Assembly: GCA_026713745.1 (NCBI GenBank)
Contig: JAPONU010000137.1
Location: 1-11,760 of the forward strand
Direction of reading: 5' to 3'
Length of the DNA: 11,760 nucleotides
Source of the DNA: a bacterium
GTDB taxonomy: Bacteria > Actinomycetota > Acidimicrobiia > Acidimicrobiales > CATQHL01
Below are positions 1 through 6,959 of this stretch, in pieces (positions within the stretch are counted from its first letter, which is position 1; each line of letters starts with the position of its first letter). Under the pieces are notes generated by a model. It did no database searches. It was not told the origin of the DNA and saw only the letters and a list, made by a program, of their open reading frames with translations. The translations under genes and the position numbers were made by a program.

Positions 1-1
1 C

Positions 2-703
2 CGGCAGCACCCGGCATCGGTCGCGGACTCCAAGGTGGCCGCCGAACGAATACTCGAGAAGGACCTCGACCAGTTGAACAGCGCTCTCGCCGGTTGGGGT
101 GCCAGAGCGCGCCACCACCTCGAGCGACTCCCCCACAGCCTCACCCGCGACATCAAGGACGCCAAGGAACGCCAGGCTCGCCGCAAGCATCTCCAAGAGG
201 CCGTCAATCTCCGAACTCGCGAGCTCGCAACCACAACAAGCGCAACGTCCGGTCCACTGCGCCACCTCGGCTGGTGCCACGTCACCGGCGCGGGCGTCCC
301 GCCCGAGCCCACAGAGAAGGACAGCGAAGCCCTGTCCATGGCCGTTGTGCGCGACCTGCTCAACGCTGACGGCTGGGGCGTGACCGACGTGCACACCGCC
401 GGCGAGGGCTTCGACCTACTGGCCCGGCGCGGCCACGAGCAGCGCTGCGTCGAGGTCAAGGGTGTCTGGGACAGCGCATCGAGCCGAGGCATCAGGTTGT
501 CCGGCAACGAGATCGTCAAGGCGGGGCTCCTCGCCGACGAGTACTGGCTCTACGTCGTCGACGAGTGTCGTGATGGCGGGAGACTCTTTGCCGCCTACCG
601 GAACCCCGCAGCGGTGTTCGCCGACGCAACCAAGGATGTGACCGTGGTAAAGATCAACGGCTCCGACCTCGACGCTGCTCGACAGAAGGGCCACGCCGTA
701 TGA
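2..703 (+). CDS. C-terminal part of a DUF3883 protein, probably the helicase of a helicase-methylase-ATPase defence operon (5' end outside window)
   Basis: The frame is open from the first full codon at base 2, so this is the tail of a longer gene; the GTG at 35 is only an internal codon. Counted from that GTG, residues 38-66 are charged and helix-like. From about residue 94 comes a DUF3883 domain: GFDLL with D127, then VEVKG with E140 and K142, a D...ExK arrangement like PD-(D/E)XK nucleases, followed by IRLSGNEIVKA and a DEYWLYVV strand. In the family, DUF3883 often caps SNF2/superfamily-2 helicases of DISARM-like systems, where it is a predicted nuclease or DNA-binding module. No helicase motif lies inside the window, so 'helicase' rests on the domain and on the next two genes. 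The stop overlaps the methylase start (ATGA at 700-703), so the two are translationally coupled. The domain call is firm; the whole-protein call is moderate. Confidence 0.8.
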   Translation, partial: RQHPASVADSKVAAERILEKDLDQLNSALAGWGARARHHLERLPHSLTRDIKDAKERQARRKHLQEAVNLRTRELATTTSATSGPLRHLGWCHVTGAGVPPEPTEKDSEALSMAVVRDLLNADGWGVTDVHTAGEGFDLLARRGHEQRCVEVKGVWDSASSRGIRLSGNEIVKAGLLADEYWLYVVDECRDGGRLFAAYRNPAAVFADATKDVTVVKINGSDLDAARQKGHAV

Positions 704-1905
704 CTCGGATGATCGAGCGCTGGTTCCCCTGCGCGGAGGTGACGGCCAACGCCAAGTCCGGGTGGGGATCGGGCCGCTCGGAGAAGACGCTGTTCACCTG
801 GTTCGCGGCGCGCCCGCTCGCTCAGGCGAAGGCCGCCGTGATCTGCTCGCTGCTGTCGTGGCCCGACGAGGAGGCCGAGCAGGAACGCCTCTGCGGGCTG
901 GTCCGCAAGGCGATGGAGGGCCGAGACGCCGCCCACAGTGAACTCGTCGAGGAGTTGGCGCGTCACCACCCCGACGGCGCCTCCGTGCTGGACTCGTTCT
1001 CGGGACGGGCCATGATCCCGCTGGAGGCCGCCCGGCTCGGCGTGAAGGCGTGGGGCATCGACTACTCCCCTGTGGCCACGCTCGCGGGGACGCTGCTGGC
1101 CGACTACCCGCTGCGCGACTGGTCCGGCGAGCCGCCATTGCCGTTCGACGGCTACGAGCAGTGGGCCACCGGGCACTTCACCGAACCGCGCCTCATGCGC
1201 GACGTCGGCTTCGTGCTGAAGCTTGTCGGCGAGCGCTACGAGGCGGCCATGGACGAGTTCTACCCGAAGGTGAACGGCAAGCGACCCTGGGGCTATCTGT
1301 GGGCGGTGACGGTGCCGTGCGTGGGCTGCGGCCGGCGCTTCCCGCTGGTGGGCAACCTGCAGCTACGACGCCCGGACCAGAAGAAGGGCGACCCCGGCCA
1401 GTCGTACCGCATCGTGGCCGACAGCGGCGCCGGCACGTTCCGCGCCGAGGTTCACCACGGCCCGCCGGCGGGATCGGCCCCGCTCGTGAAGGTTCCGGGC
1501 CGCGGGCGCGGCAAGTCCGCGGTCTGCGTGTTCTGCGACCACGTCCACCCCTTCGACGTGCACACCCGGCTGACGGGCGACGGCCTGGCCACCGATTCGC
1601 TGTTGGTGGTGGCCGACCTCGACGAGCGGACCCGCACGCACTACCGAGCGCCGGTGGCCAAGGAGTTCCAAGCGGCGGATGCGGCGGCTGCGATGCTGCG
1701 GTCCGAGCCCGAGTTCGCGCCGGGCCTGCCGGCAGTGCCCCACGAACGGGCTGCGGGCACGACCGGACCGCGGAGCTACGCAAAGTACGGATACCGAACA
1801 TTCGGCGACTGCTGCAACGCCCGCCAGACGCTGGGTTTCGTACGTCTGGCAAGAACCATTGATCACATAGCCGGGGATCTGCGGGGGGGGGGGCAACTCC
1901 AGTGA
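700..1905 (+). CDS. DUF1156 (COG1743) Zn-ribbon adenine-specific DNA methylase, N-terminal part, ends by frameshift
   Basis: This is the first half of an S-adenosylmethionine-dependent DNA adenine methylase that would mark host DNA in the defence operon. Residues 5-50 match the DUF1156 start (IERWFPCAEV, then a FTWFAARPLAQA stretch). Motif I for SAM is at 96-114 (VLDSFSGRA..PLEAARLG), with the acidic motif after it at GIDYSPVA (119-126). A Zn-ribbon is inserted: C207-x2-C210 and C276-x2-C279. The catalytic DPPY box is absent here and lies in the other frame downstream (2225-2236). Translation leaves the true frame at an 11-G run (1883-1893) and stops at 1903-1905. Removing one G joins it to the 3' part, giving a protein of about 907 residues, normal for the family. 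The start overlaps the upstream stop in ATGA, with GAAGGG about nine bases ahead. From about 1780 the codons turn AT-richer. Confidence is high for family, open for whether the break is real. Confidence 0.88.
   Translation: MTRMIERWFPCAEVTANAKSGWGSGRSEKTLFTWFAARPLAQAKAAVICSLLSWPDEEAEQERLCGLVRKAMEGRDAAHSELVEELARHHPDGASVLDSFSGRAMIPLEAARLGVKAWGIDYSPVATLAGTLLADYPLRDWSGEPPLPFDGYEQWATGHFTEPRLMRDVGFVLKLVGERYEAAMDEFYPKVNGKRPWGYLWAVTVPCVGCGRRFPLVGNLQLRRPDQKKGDPGQSYRIVADSGAGTFRAEVHHGPPAGSAPLVKVPGRGRGKSAVCVFCDHVHPFDVHTRLTGDGLATDSLLVVADLDERTRTHYRAPVAKEFQAADAAAAMLRSEPEFAPGLPAVPHERAAGTTGPRSYAKYGYRTFGDCCNARQTLGFVRLARTIDHIAGDLRGGGQLQ
1883..1893 (+). repeat. 11-base poly-G tract at the methylase frameshift
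   Basis: Eleven consecutive G residues follow the CTG C at 1878-1882. Reading continues correctly into the 3' half only with 10 (or 7 or 13) G; with 11 the ribosome meets a TGA at 1903. Simple G tracts of this length slip during replication and are known phase-variation switches in other bacterial methylase genes. They are also a common site of sequencing and assembly error. The sequence alone cannot separate these. Confidence 0.95.
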
Positions 1906-2002
1906 CTACGTAGCAACTCTGTGCGGCTACGCCGCCGCGAACCTGGGCCGCCGGATTCAACGAAGTACTCGCGGTGCGACGCTTGAAGTCGTCTTCCAGA
2001 AG

Positions 2003-3424
2003 GTGAGCCACATTGGGCGAAATGGCCCGCCGGTGCCGTTTGGCTCGGACTACTTAGAGGCGGGCTGCGGCAGCGGACCGGGTACATGGAAGTCCGTAGC
2101 CACGCACGCAATCCGCGAATTGCGAAGACAGCTGGAGCGACCTCCCGGCCGCTCAGCAAGCATCCAGCGCGGTAATGCGGCGACGCTACCGCTACCAGAC
2201 CGTACTGTCACAACTGTCGTCACCGATCCGCCGTATGACTCCATGGTGGAGTACTCCGACGGCTCGGACGTTCTGTACGTCTGGCTGAAGCGGGCGCTGG
2301 TCGGGTCTCATCCCTGGTTCGGCGTGACCGCGCACCCGGATGGCCTGCAGGAGAAGGCCGATGAGGCGGTCGTCAAGATGACCTGGCGCAACAGCGGCGA
2401 CCATCGCACGCCCGAGCACTACAACCGTTGCATCACACGGGCGTTTGCCGAGGCCCGTCGGGTTCTGGCGCCCGGCGGCGTGGTGACCATCATGTTCGGC
2501 CACGACGACCCCGAAGTTTGGCAGCGGCTTCTCGCCGCGATAAGTGAGGCTGGTCTGGTGCTCACCGGGTCGTGGCCGGCTCGAACCGAGTCCGGCAGCC
2601 AGATGGGCAAGGTCAATATCGAGACGACGCTGACGCTGGCGTGCCGTCCTGCGTCGGAGGTCCGCCCGGCGGGTCGGGTCGTGGACGTTGACGCCGAGGT
2701 GCGCCGCGAGATCGAGACTCGTGTCCCGTTGTGGGAGGAGGCTGGGCTGGCGTTGCCCGACCAGCGGATGGCCGCGTACGGGCCGGCGATGGAGGTCGTG
2801 GGCCGCTACAGCCGGGTGCTGGACAAGACGGGCCAACCGGTGGATCTCACGCGATACCTGCCGCTGGCTCGCCGGACAGTGCAGGAGATCGCCGCGATCC
2901 GCATCGACGGGCTGCCGCTGGAGTCCTTCGACGTCGCCAGCATGTTCGCCCTGTCGTGGGCGCGCCAGTACGGCCGGGAGGCGGCGCCCGGCTCGGAGCT
3001 TCGCTGGGAGCGCCTCACGCATCACCTTGACGAGCCAGTCACCGGTGGGCTCGTGGTGAAGGACGGCAAGGGTTTCCGCCTCGCCTATGCGTCCGAAGGC
3101 GACCGGCAGGCCACGCCGGAGTCGCCGGTGATCGACATCGCCCTCGCGGTTGCCAACGCCGGCAGGTCGGTGAGCGGGGTCTCGGAGTTGCTGGCCGCCT
3201 CGGGGCGAGTCGACGACCCGTTCGTGTGGGCCGCCATGGCCGAGTTGGCGGGCCTGCTGACAGAGGCCGACCTCGACGGCGAGGTTTGGACGTGGGTGGT
3301 GCGGAACCGGTCCGCCGTCACCTCGAGTTCGCAGAGCATCGAGACGGCTCTGACTGCGAGGCGGGAACAGCGCGCCGCCGAATCACAGCAGGGGGAGCTG
3401 TTCGACCGCCGGAGCGGAGCATGA
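2003..3424 (+). CDS. DUF1156 (COG1743) adenine-specific DNA methylase, C-terminal part with DPPY motif (same gene as 700-1905)
   Basis: The frame is open from the poly-G tract, not only from the GTG at 2003, which has no visible ribosome site and is unlikely to be a genuine start. Bases 1894-2002 encode NSSDYVATL..GYAAANLGRRIQRST, plain methylase sequence continuing the 5' part. The catalytic motif TDPPYDSMVEYSD is at 2222-2260 (DPPY = 2225-2236), typical of N6-adenine methylases of the COG1743 type, followed by a WLKRAL helix and the ARRVLAPGGVVTIMFGH strand-helix (about 2452-2503). The remaining 250 or so residues form the family's C-terminal region. Codons in 1894-2230 end in A/T about three times as often as those after 2237, suggesting a recombined patch. 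The stop (TGA 3422-3424) overlaps an ATG at 3421. Downstream lies a repeat-derived junction and then the DUF499 ATPase. If the G tract slips to 10 G, one fused methylase is made. Confidence 0.87.
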   Translation: MSHIGRNGPPVPFGSDYLEAGCGSGPGTWKSVATHAIRELRRQLERPPGRSASIQRGNAATLPLPDRTVTTVVTDPPYDSMVEYSDGSDVLYVWLKRALVGSHPWFGVTAHPDGLQEKADEAVVKMTWRNSGDHRTPEHYNRCITRAFAEARRVLAPGGVVTIMFGHDDPEVWQRLLAAISEAGLVLTGSWPARTESGSQMGKVNIETTLTLACRPASEVRPAGRVVDVDAEVRREIETRVPLWEEAGLALPDQRMAAYGPAMEVVGRYSRVLDKTGQPVDLTRYLPLARRTVQEIAAIRIDGLPLESFDVASMFALSWARQYGREAAPGSELRWERLTHHLDEPVTGGLVVKDGKGFRLAYASEGDRQATPESPVIDIALAVANAGRSVSGVSELLAASGRVDDPFVWAAMAELAGLLTEADLDGEVWTWVVRNRSAVTSSSQSIETALTARREQRAAESQQGELFDRRSGA

Positions 3425-3540
3425 GAGCGTCGTCGCCGAGTCACGGCAGGGAGGCTCCTCGACCGCAGGCGCCACCGAGGGGAACAGCACGGCGGGGTGA
3501 CGGGATCAGCCATTTCGAGGACCGGATCGGAGCACATCCA
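3361..3540 (+). repeat. Imperfect tandem triplication of the methylase-ATPase junction (period about 58 bases)
   Basis: The segment from about 3374 (GCCGCCGAATCACAGCAGGG...) recurs near 3432 (GTCGCCGAGTCACGGCAGGG...), with about 80% matching bases by eye over 40 bases. A third, weaker copy starts near 3480: GGGAACAGCGCG at 3362 resembles GGGGAACAGCACG at 3479. It ends in ACCGGATCGGAGCACATCCATGAG, which resembles ACCGCCGGAGCGGAGCATGAG at the end of copy one. Copy one ends in the methylase stop/start ATGAG at 3421 and copy three ends in ATGAG at the ATPase start (3540). The simplest reading is expansion of an original ATGA-coupled junction. The third copy is the least certain. Confidence 0.6.
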
Positions 3541-3543
3541 TGA
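3421..3543 (+). CDS. Hypothetical 40-codon ORF, ATGA-coupled to both neighbours
   Basis: ATG at 3421 overlaps the methylase stop and the TGA at 3541-3543 overlaps the ATPase ATG at 3540, so the ORF fits exactly between two ATGA couplings. GGAGCGGAGC lies just before its start. The peptide is 40 residues, arginine/proline-rich at the start (MRASSPSHGREAPRPQAPPR) and ends FEDRIGAHP. I recognise no family. It lies in an imperfect repeat of the methylase 3' end, so it may be a by-product of duplication whose only job is to pass ribosomes to the ATPase gene. Whether the peptide itself matters is unknown. Confidence 0.4.
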   Translation: MRASSPSHGREAPRPQAPPRGTARRGDGISHFEDRIGAHP

Positions 3544-6500
3544 GCAGTTCACCGCCGACACCCTGGTGGGAGACCATCCAACTCCGCGACGAGATCACCG
3601 ACGGGCGAGGCCGGATCGACGATGTCCAAGCGTCGCTCCATGACGCGGTCTTCGGCGGGGCCGACGGATTGCAGGGCCTCTACGGTGACGCCGACCGCTA
3701 CGGGCAGATCACCCACCCGACCGGGAGTCTCGTCGCGTTGATGGCACAGATCGCCGTGCGGCTCGGCTCCGGCGGGGCGGCAGCCACGCGGGCGCGTGCC
3801 GTTTGGCGGCTCGATCAGGCGATGGGGGGCGGGAAGTCACACGGTCTCATCGGGCTGTGGCATCTCGCCGCCCACACCGACCGTCTTGCTTCGACCGATC
3901 TGGGCGTGGAGGTGTTCCGCGAGGTCGGGCGAGTCGTCGGGCCGGGCACCGTGGCCGGTGACCTGGGCGGTCCGCGCTGTGTTGTCCTCGACTGCGACAA
4001 CCCGGAGCCCCGTGAGAAGGTCGACGGCCCGGCGACAACTTTGGGGGAGCGGTTCCTGTGGCGGCTGTTCGAGGGCGCCTACAAGAAATGGGAGACCTAC
4101 AAGGACCACGTCGCCAACAAGGAGTCTCTCGCCGAGGCTCTACACGATGTCGGCCGCCCGGTGCTGATCCTGATCGACGAGATCATGGACTATGTCCGCT
4201 GGGCGTCCAACAAGGACGAGCAGTTGGCGCTTGCCGACATGGCTTTCCTCCGATCGCTGCTCGATGTCGTCAACGATGTCGACAATTGCGTCCTTGTCGT
4301 GGTGATGATTGCCTCGGACCGAGACCGGATCGCCCTCAACGAGACCGGCCGCCGCTGCCGGGGCGAACTGGAGGATCTGCTGGTCCGCAACGGCGAGGCG
4401 ACCACCGTCTCGGGCGGCGGCGACTTCGCCGAGATCATCCGCCGCCGCCTGTTCGCCGGCCACCCACCTGCCGAGGTCGTGTCGGCCACTGCTCGATGGT
4501 TCACGGCGCACATGGGCGGGCGTTGGGGCACCGACGTGTTCGCCCAGCTCGGCCCGGACGGGGAGCGGGTCGCCGAGCGCGTGGAGCGCTGCTACCCGTT
4601 CCACCCGTCGCTGATCCGCCTCGCCGAGGAGGAGTGGTCCCAGCACGCCGGGTTCCAGCGTGTGCGCTCCACCATTCAGGTGTTCGCCGCGGCCGTCTAC
4701 GAGTTGGCCGAGCGCGGCAGCCGCGGGGAGTGGGTGCCGCAACTGGTCGGGCCCGGTGACCTGCCTCTGTCGGCCCGGTCGGTCCGGGACTCCCTGTTGG
4801 ACTCGGGCCTCGTCACCGACCACCGCACCGGGGCGAGCCTGCGCGAGATCGCCACCGCGGAGATCGCCGACCCCGACCACCCCGAGAGGGGCGTGGCCCG
4901 CCGTCTCGACCTGCACCGCGGACCCGTCGGCTGGAACAGCAACAACCCCAGAGCCGCGGAGCGCGCCGCCACTGCGCTGTTCGTCTACTCGATCTGCCCA
5001 CGCCCCGGCGGCCGGCGCGGCGCCACGCTGAGCGAACTGGAGGCCGCGGCCTTCGTGCCCTCCACCGCGTTCGGCCCGGGAGACGCCGAGGTGGTGTGGG
5101 CCGAACTCTCCGACCCCAACGCCGGCCTCACCGCCATCGACATGATCCCCGGCCGCGGCGGTCGCCCCGCCCGCTGGGTGTTCGAGACGCGCCAGACGCT
5201 GAGAATGTTGCAGCGCCGCGAGCGCGAAGCGATCACCGACGTCGAGCGCGACGCCGCCGTGACATCCATGGCGTTCGACCTGGCGAAGAGCGGCCCGTTC
5301 GACCGGGTTGTGCCGGTCGACGGGGGGGAGTTACCTGCCGATGACATCACGCTCAAGCGGCTCCGTGACCTGCTGGAGGCAGCCGGGATCGACGACCGGC
5401 GCAGCAACCGGCTCGTCGTCCTGGACTCCCGATGGTTCAGCCTCAACGGGGGCGACTCCGAAGTCCGCGCGGCGCTCCGGGCGGCGTTCGGTCTCGGTGA
5501 CGACCGCCTGGCGGTGTCATGGGCGTCGTCGGCCGTGTTCGCCTGCATCAACACGCAACGCCGCTCCCACGCCCGCGCCGTCGCCGCCGACTTTCTCGCA
5601 GCAGGGCGGGTCCGGCAACTCGACGCCGTCAAGACCAATGACGAGCACGCGCAAGGCGCCGCCAAGGAGTTCCGCGATGCCGAGGCTCGATTGCAACGAG
5701 CCGTCCGCGACGCCTACCAGCACATCGCGTACCTCGCCGACGACGGTTCCGGCGGCCGCACGGAGCGCTACCTCCGCTTCCAGGAGGAAAACCAGTCGGC
5801 ACTCCACGGAGCCGTGGTCTGGCCCGAACTCGACGGTGCCGACAAGGCCTTCGGGATAGGGGTCTTCGACGCCGGCGCCCTCCTCCACAACCTCCGCGAG
5901 CAGGACTGGGGACTGCCCCTCTCCGAGTTGCGGGACATGTTCTGGAACACCCCACGAGTACCTCTGCTCCCCGGCGGAGAGCGAGATCTCCGCCGCGCGC
6001 TCTTCGAGGCGATCACCGCCGGCAACATCGAGATCGTCGACAGCGCCGGCGAGACCCGCACCGTGACGACCGCCGCCGACATCAACCTCGGGTCCACCGA
6101 ACTGCGCATCCGGCGACCATCAAAAGGCCAAGTCGAGGTCCCCAACCTGATCGGTCGCAGTGCAACAGACGCCCGAGTCGCACTCCAGCAGGCCGGCCTG
6201 ACAGTCGCCGCCGCAGCAGCCGGAGCCGCCGGGGTCGTAGCCGAACAGGACACATCCCCAGGCACACGCGTCGACCCCGGCACCACGATCACCCTCACGC
6301 TCCACCCAAAGGCCGACGACCCGAAGCCGACACCCACCGAGCACCAGGTCACCCTGACCGTTACCAAGTCACTGAGCGACAGTGAAGTCCGCTACGCCAT
6401 CTGGCGCCTCTTCAGCACCATCGCCGACGCCATCGACACCGACGTCTCCCACATCCAGATGACAATCCAACTAACCACCCCCACCGGCACCAAGGACAAG

Positions 6501-6554
6501 ATCACCGAAGCCGCCGCACAAGCCGGCCTACCCCCCACCGTCCGGGATCTCTGA
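3540..6554 (+). CDS. DUF499 (COG1483) AAA-type ATPase with a C-terminal PASTA-like domain, defence operon
   Basis: This is a cytoplasmic P-loop ATPase of 1004 residues, the motor or sensor member of the helicase-methylase-ATPase set. Walker A is at 93-101 (QAMGGGKSH, the GGGKS/T-H form usual in DUF499). Walker B is at 208-214 (VLILIDEI) and a sensor-like strand at 250-260 (CVLVVVMIASD). The DUF499 body extends to about residue 855. Residues 865-921 look like a PASTA repeat (VEVPNLIGRSATDARVALQQ, then AGLTV, a V.EQ..SPGT turn and GTTITLTL). The last 70 residues (VTLTVTKSLSD..VRYAIW..F) resemble the usual DUF499 tail. No signal peptide or membrane segment is seen, so a peptidoglycan-binding role for PASTA is unlikely. 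The ATG follows GGAG with seven bases spacing and overlaps the preceding small ORF. A perfect hairpin covers the stop. Family call high; exact biochemical role not known from sequence. Confidence 0.9.
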   Translation: MSSSPPTPWWETIQLRDEITDGRGRIDDVQASLHDAVFGGADGLQGLYGDADRYGQITHPTGSLVALMAQIAVRLGSGGAAATRARAVWRLDQAMGGGKSHGLIGLWHLAAHTDRLASTDLGVEVFREVGRVVGPGTVAGDLGGPRCVVLDCDNPEPREKVDGPATTLGERFLWRLFEGAYKKWETYKDHVANKESLAEALHDVGRPVLILIDEIMDYVRWASNKDEQLALADMAFLRSLLDVVNDVDNCVLVVVMIASDRDRIALNETGRRCRGELEDLLVRNGEATTVSGGGDFAEIIRRRLFAGHPPAEVVSATARWFTAHMGGRWGTDVFAQLGPDGERVAERVERCYPFHPSLIRLAEEEWSQHAGFQRVRSTIQVFAAAVYELAERGSRGEWVPQLVGPGDLPLSARSVRDSLLDSGLVTDHRTGASLREIATAEIADPDHPERGVARRLDLHRGPVGWNSNNPRAAERAATALFVYSICPRPGGRRGATLSELEAAAFVPSTAFGPGDAEVVWAELSDPNAGLTAIDMIPGRGGRPARWVFETRQTLRMLQRREREAITDVERDAAVTSMAFDLAKSGPFDRVVPVDGGELPADDITLKRLRDLLEAAGIDDRRSNRLVVLDSRWFSLNGGDSEVRAALRAAFGLGDDRLAVSWASSAVFACINTQRRSHARAVAADFLAAGRVRQLDAVKTNDEHAQGAAKEFRDAEARLQRAVRDAYQHIAYLADDGSGGRTERYLRFQEENQSALHGAVVWPELDGADKAFGIGVFDAGALLHNLREQDWGLPLSELRDMFWNTPRVPLLPGGERDLRRALFEAITAGNIEIVDSAGETRTVTTAADINLGSTELRIRRPSKGQVEVPNLIGRSATDARVALQQAGLTVAAAAAGAAGVVAEQDTSPGTRVDPGTTITLTLHPKADDPKPTPTEHQVTLTVTKSLSDSEVRYAIWRLFSTIADAIDTDVSHIQMTIQLTTPTGTKDKITEAAAQAGLPPTVRDL

Positions 6555-6558
6555 TCCC
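6544..6558 (+). terminator. Perfect hairpin over the stop codon of the ATPase gene
   Basis: GGGATC, loop TCT, GATCCC forms a 6-bp perfect stem with the TGA stop (6552-6554) inside it. No T-run follows, so as an intrinsic terminator it is weak; it could instead mark the 3' end of the operon mRNA. It may also be chance. Confidence 0.35.
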
Positions 6559-6639
6559 CAGCGCCAGCAGACCCAACACTCGCAAGTGCGCAAAGGCTCA
6601 CCGAGTTGAACTCCGATGCCGGTCGGCTCCAACCCGTGT

Positions 6640-6891
6640 CGACGACTGCGTGACCGGCTCCACAATCGCCAGACATCGCGAGGGCCATCGGCGGACCGGG
6701 CGGTGTGCCAGGCGAGGATGCGGGGCATGGCGGCGAGCAGCGTGTTGACAATCTTGTGGAACTCGGGTAGGTCGCCGGTGGCGTAGATGATGGCAGGATC
6801 GAGTCCCTCAGCAGCGGGCGGCCGCGGTGTCGTGGCGGCGATGAGCGACGACGGCGCGCTCACGCGCAAGCCGGTCGAGGTTATTCGCCAT
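6640..6891 (-). pseudogene. Decayed minus-strand ORF, unrecognised protein, frameshifted
   Basis: This covers most of the 6555-6959 stretch, where no intact gene is seen. On the minus strand an ATG at 6891 opens MANNLDRLARERAVV... and stops after 23 codons. If one C is dropped in a GCCGCCCGCTGC context (about 6822-6832) the frame continues into EGLDPAIIYATGDLPEFHK and LLAAMPRILAWHTARS. That second part has mostly G/C third positions, as real genes here do, until about 6640, where the coding look fades although the frame stays open to 6528. I do not recognise the family. It would be divergent from the AAA ATPase at 6960 and convergent with the DUF499 gene. The alternative is chance open frame in high-GC DNA. 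Confidence 0.35.
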
Positions 6892-6944
6892 CGACGTTGC
6901 GCCGGGCGCTGATGGAAGGGGCTCGGCTGATCGCCAAGCCGGGT

Positions 6945-6952
6945 GCGATACT
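6945..6952 (+). promoter_or_regulatory. Candidate extended -10 (TGCGATACT) before the AAA ATPase
   Basis: GATACT at 6947-6952 is preceded by TGC, as in an extended -10 element, and lies seven bases before the GTG at 6960. Transcription would start at or next to the start codon, giving a leaderless mRNA. No clear -35 is seen. Confidence 0.35.
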
Positions 6953-6959
6953 GGCGGTC

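Noticed and set aside
1193..2011. 272-codon minus-strand frame opposite the methylase
   Set aside because: Arg/Pro/Ser-rich shadow; the plus strand carries the Zn-ribbon cysteines and SAM motif.
5322..5329. Short G run inside the DUF499 gene as a second phase-variable site
   Set aside because: The frame is intact on both sides and the run is too short to suggest a switch.
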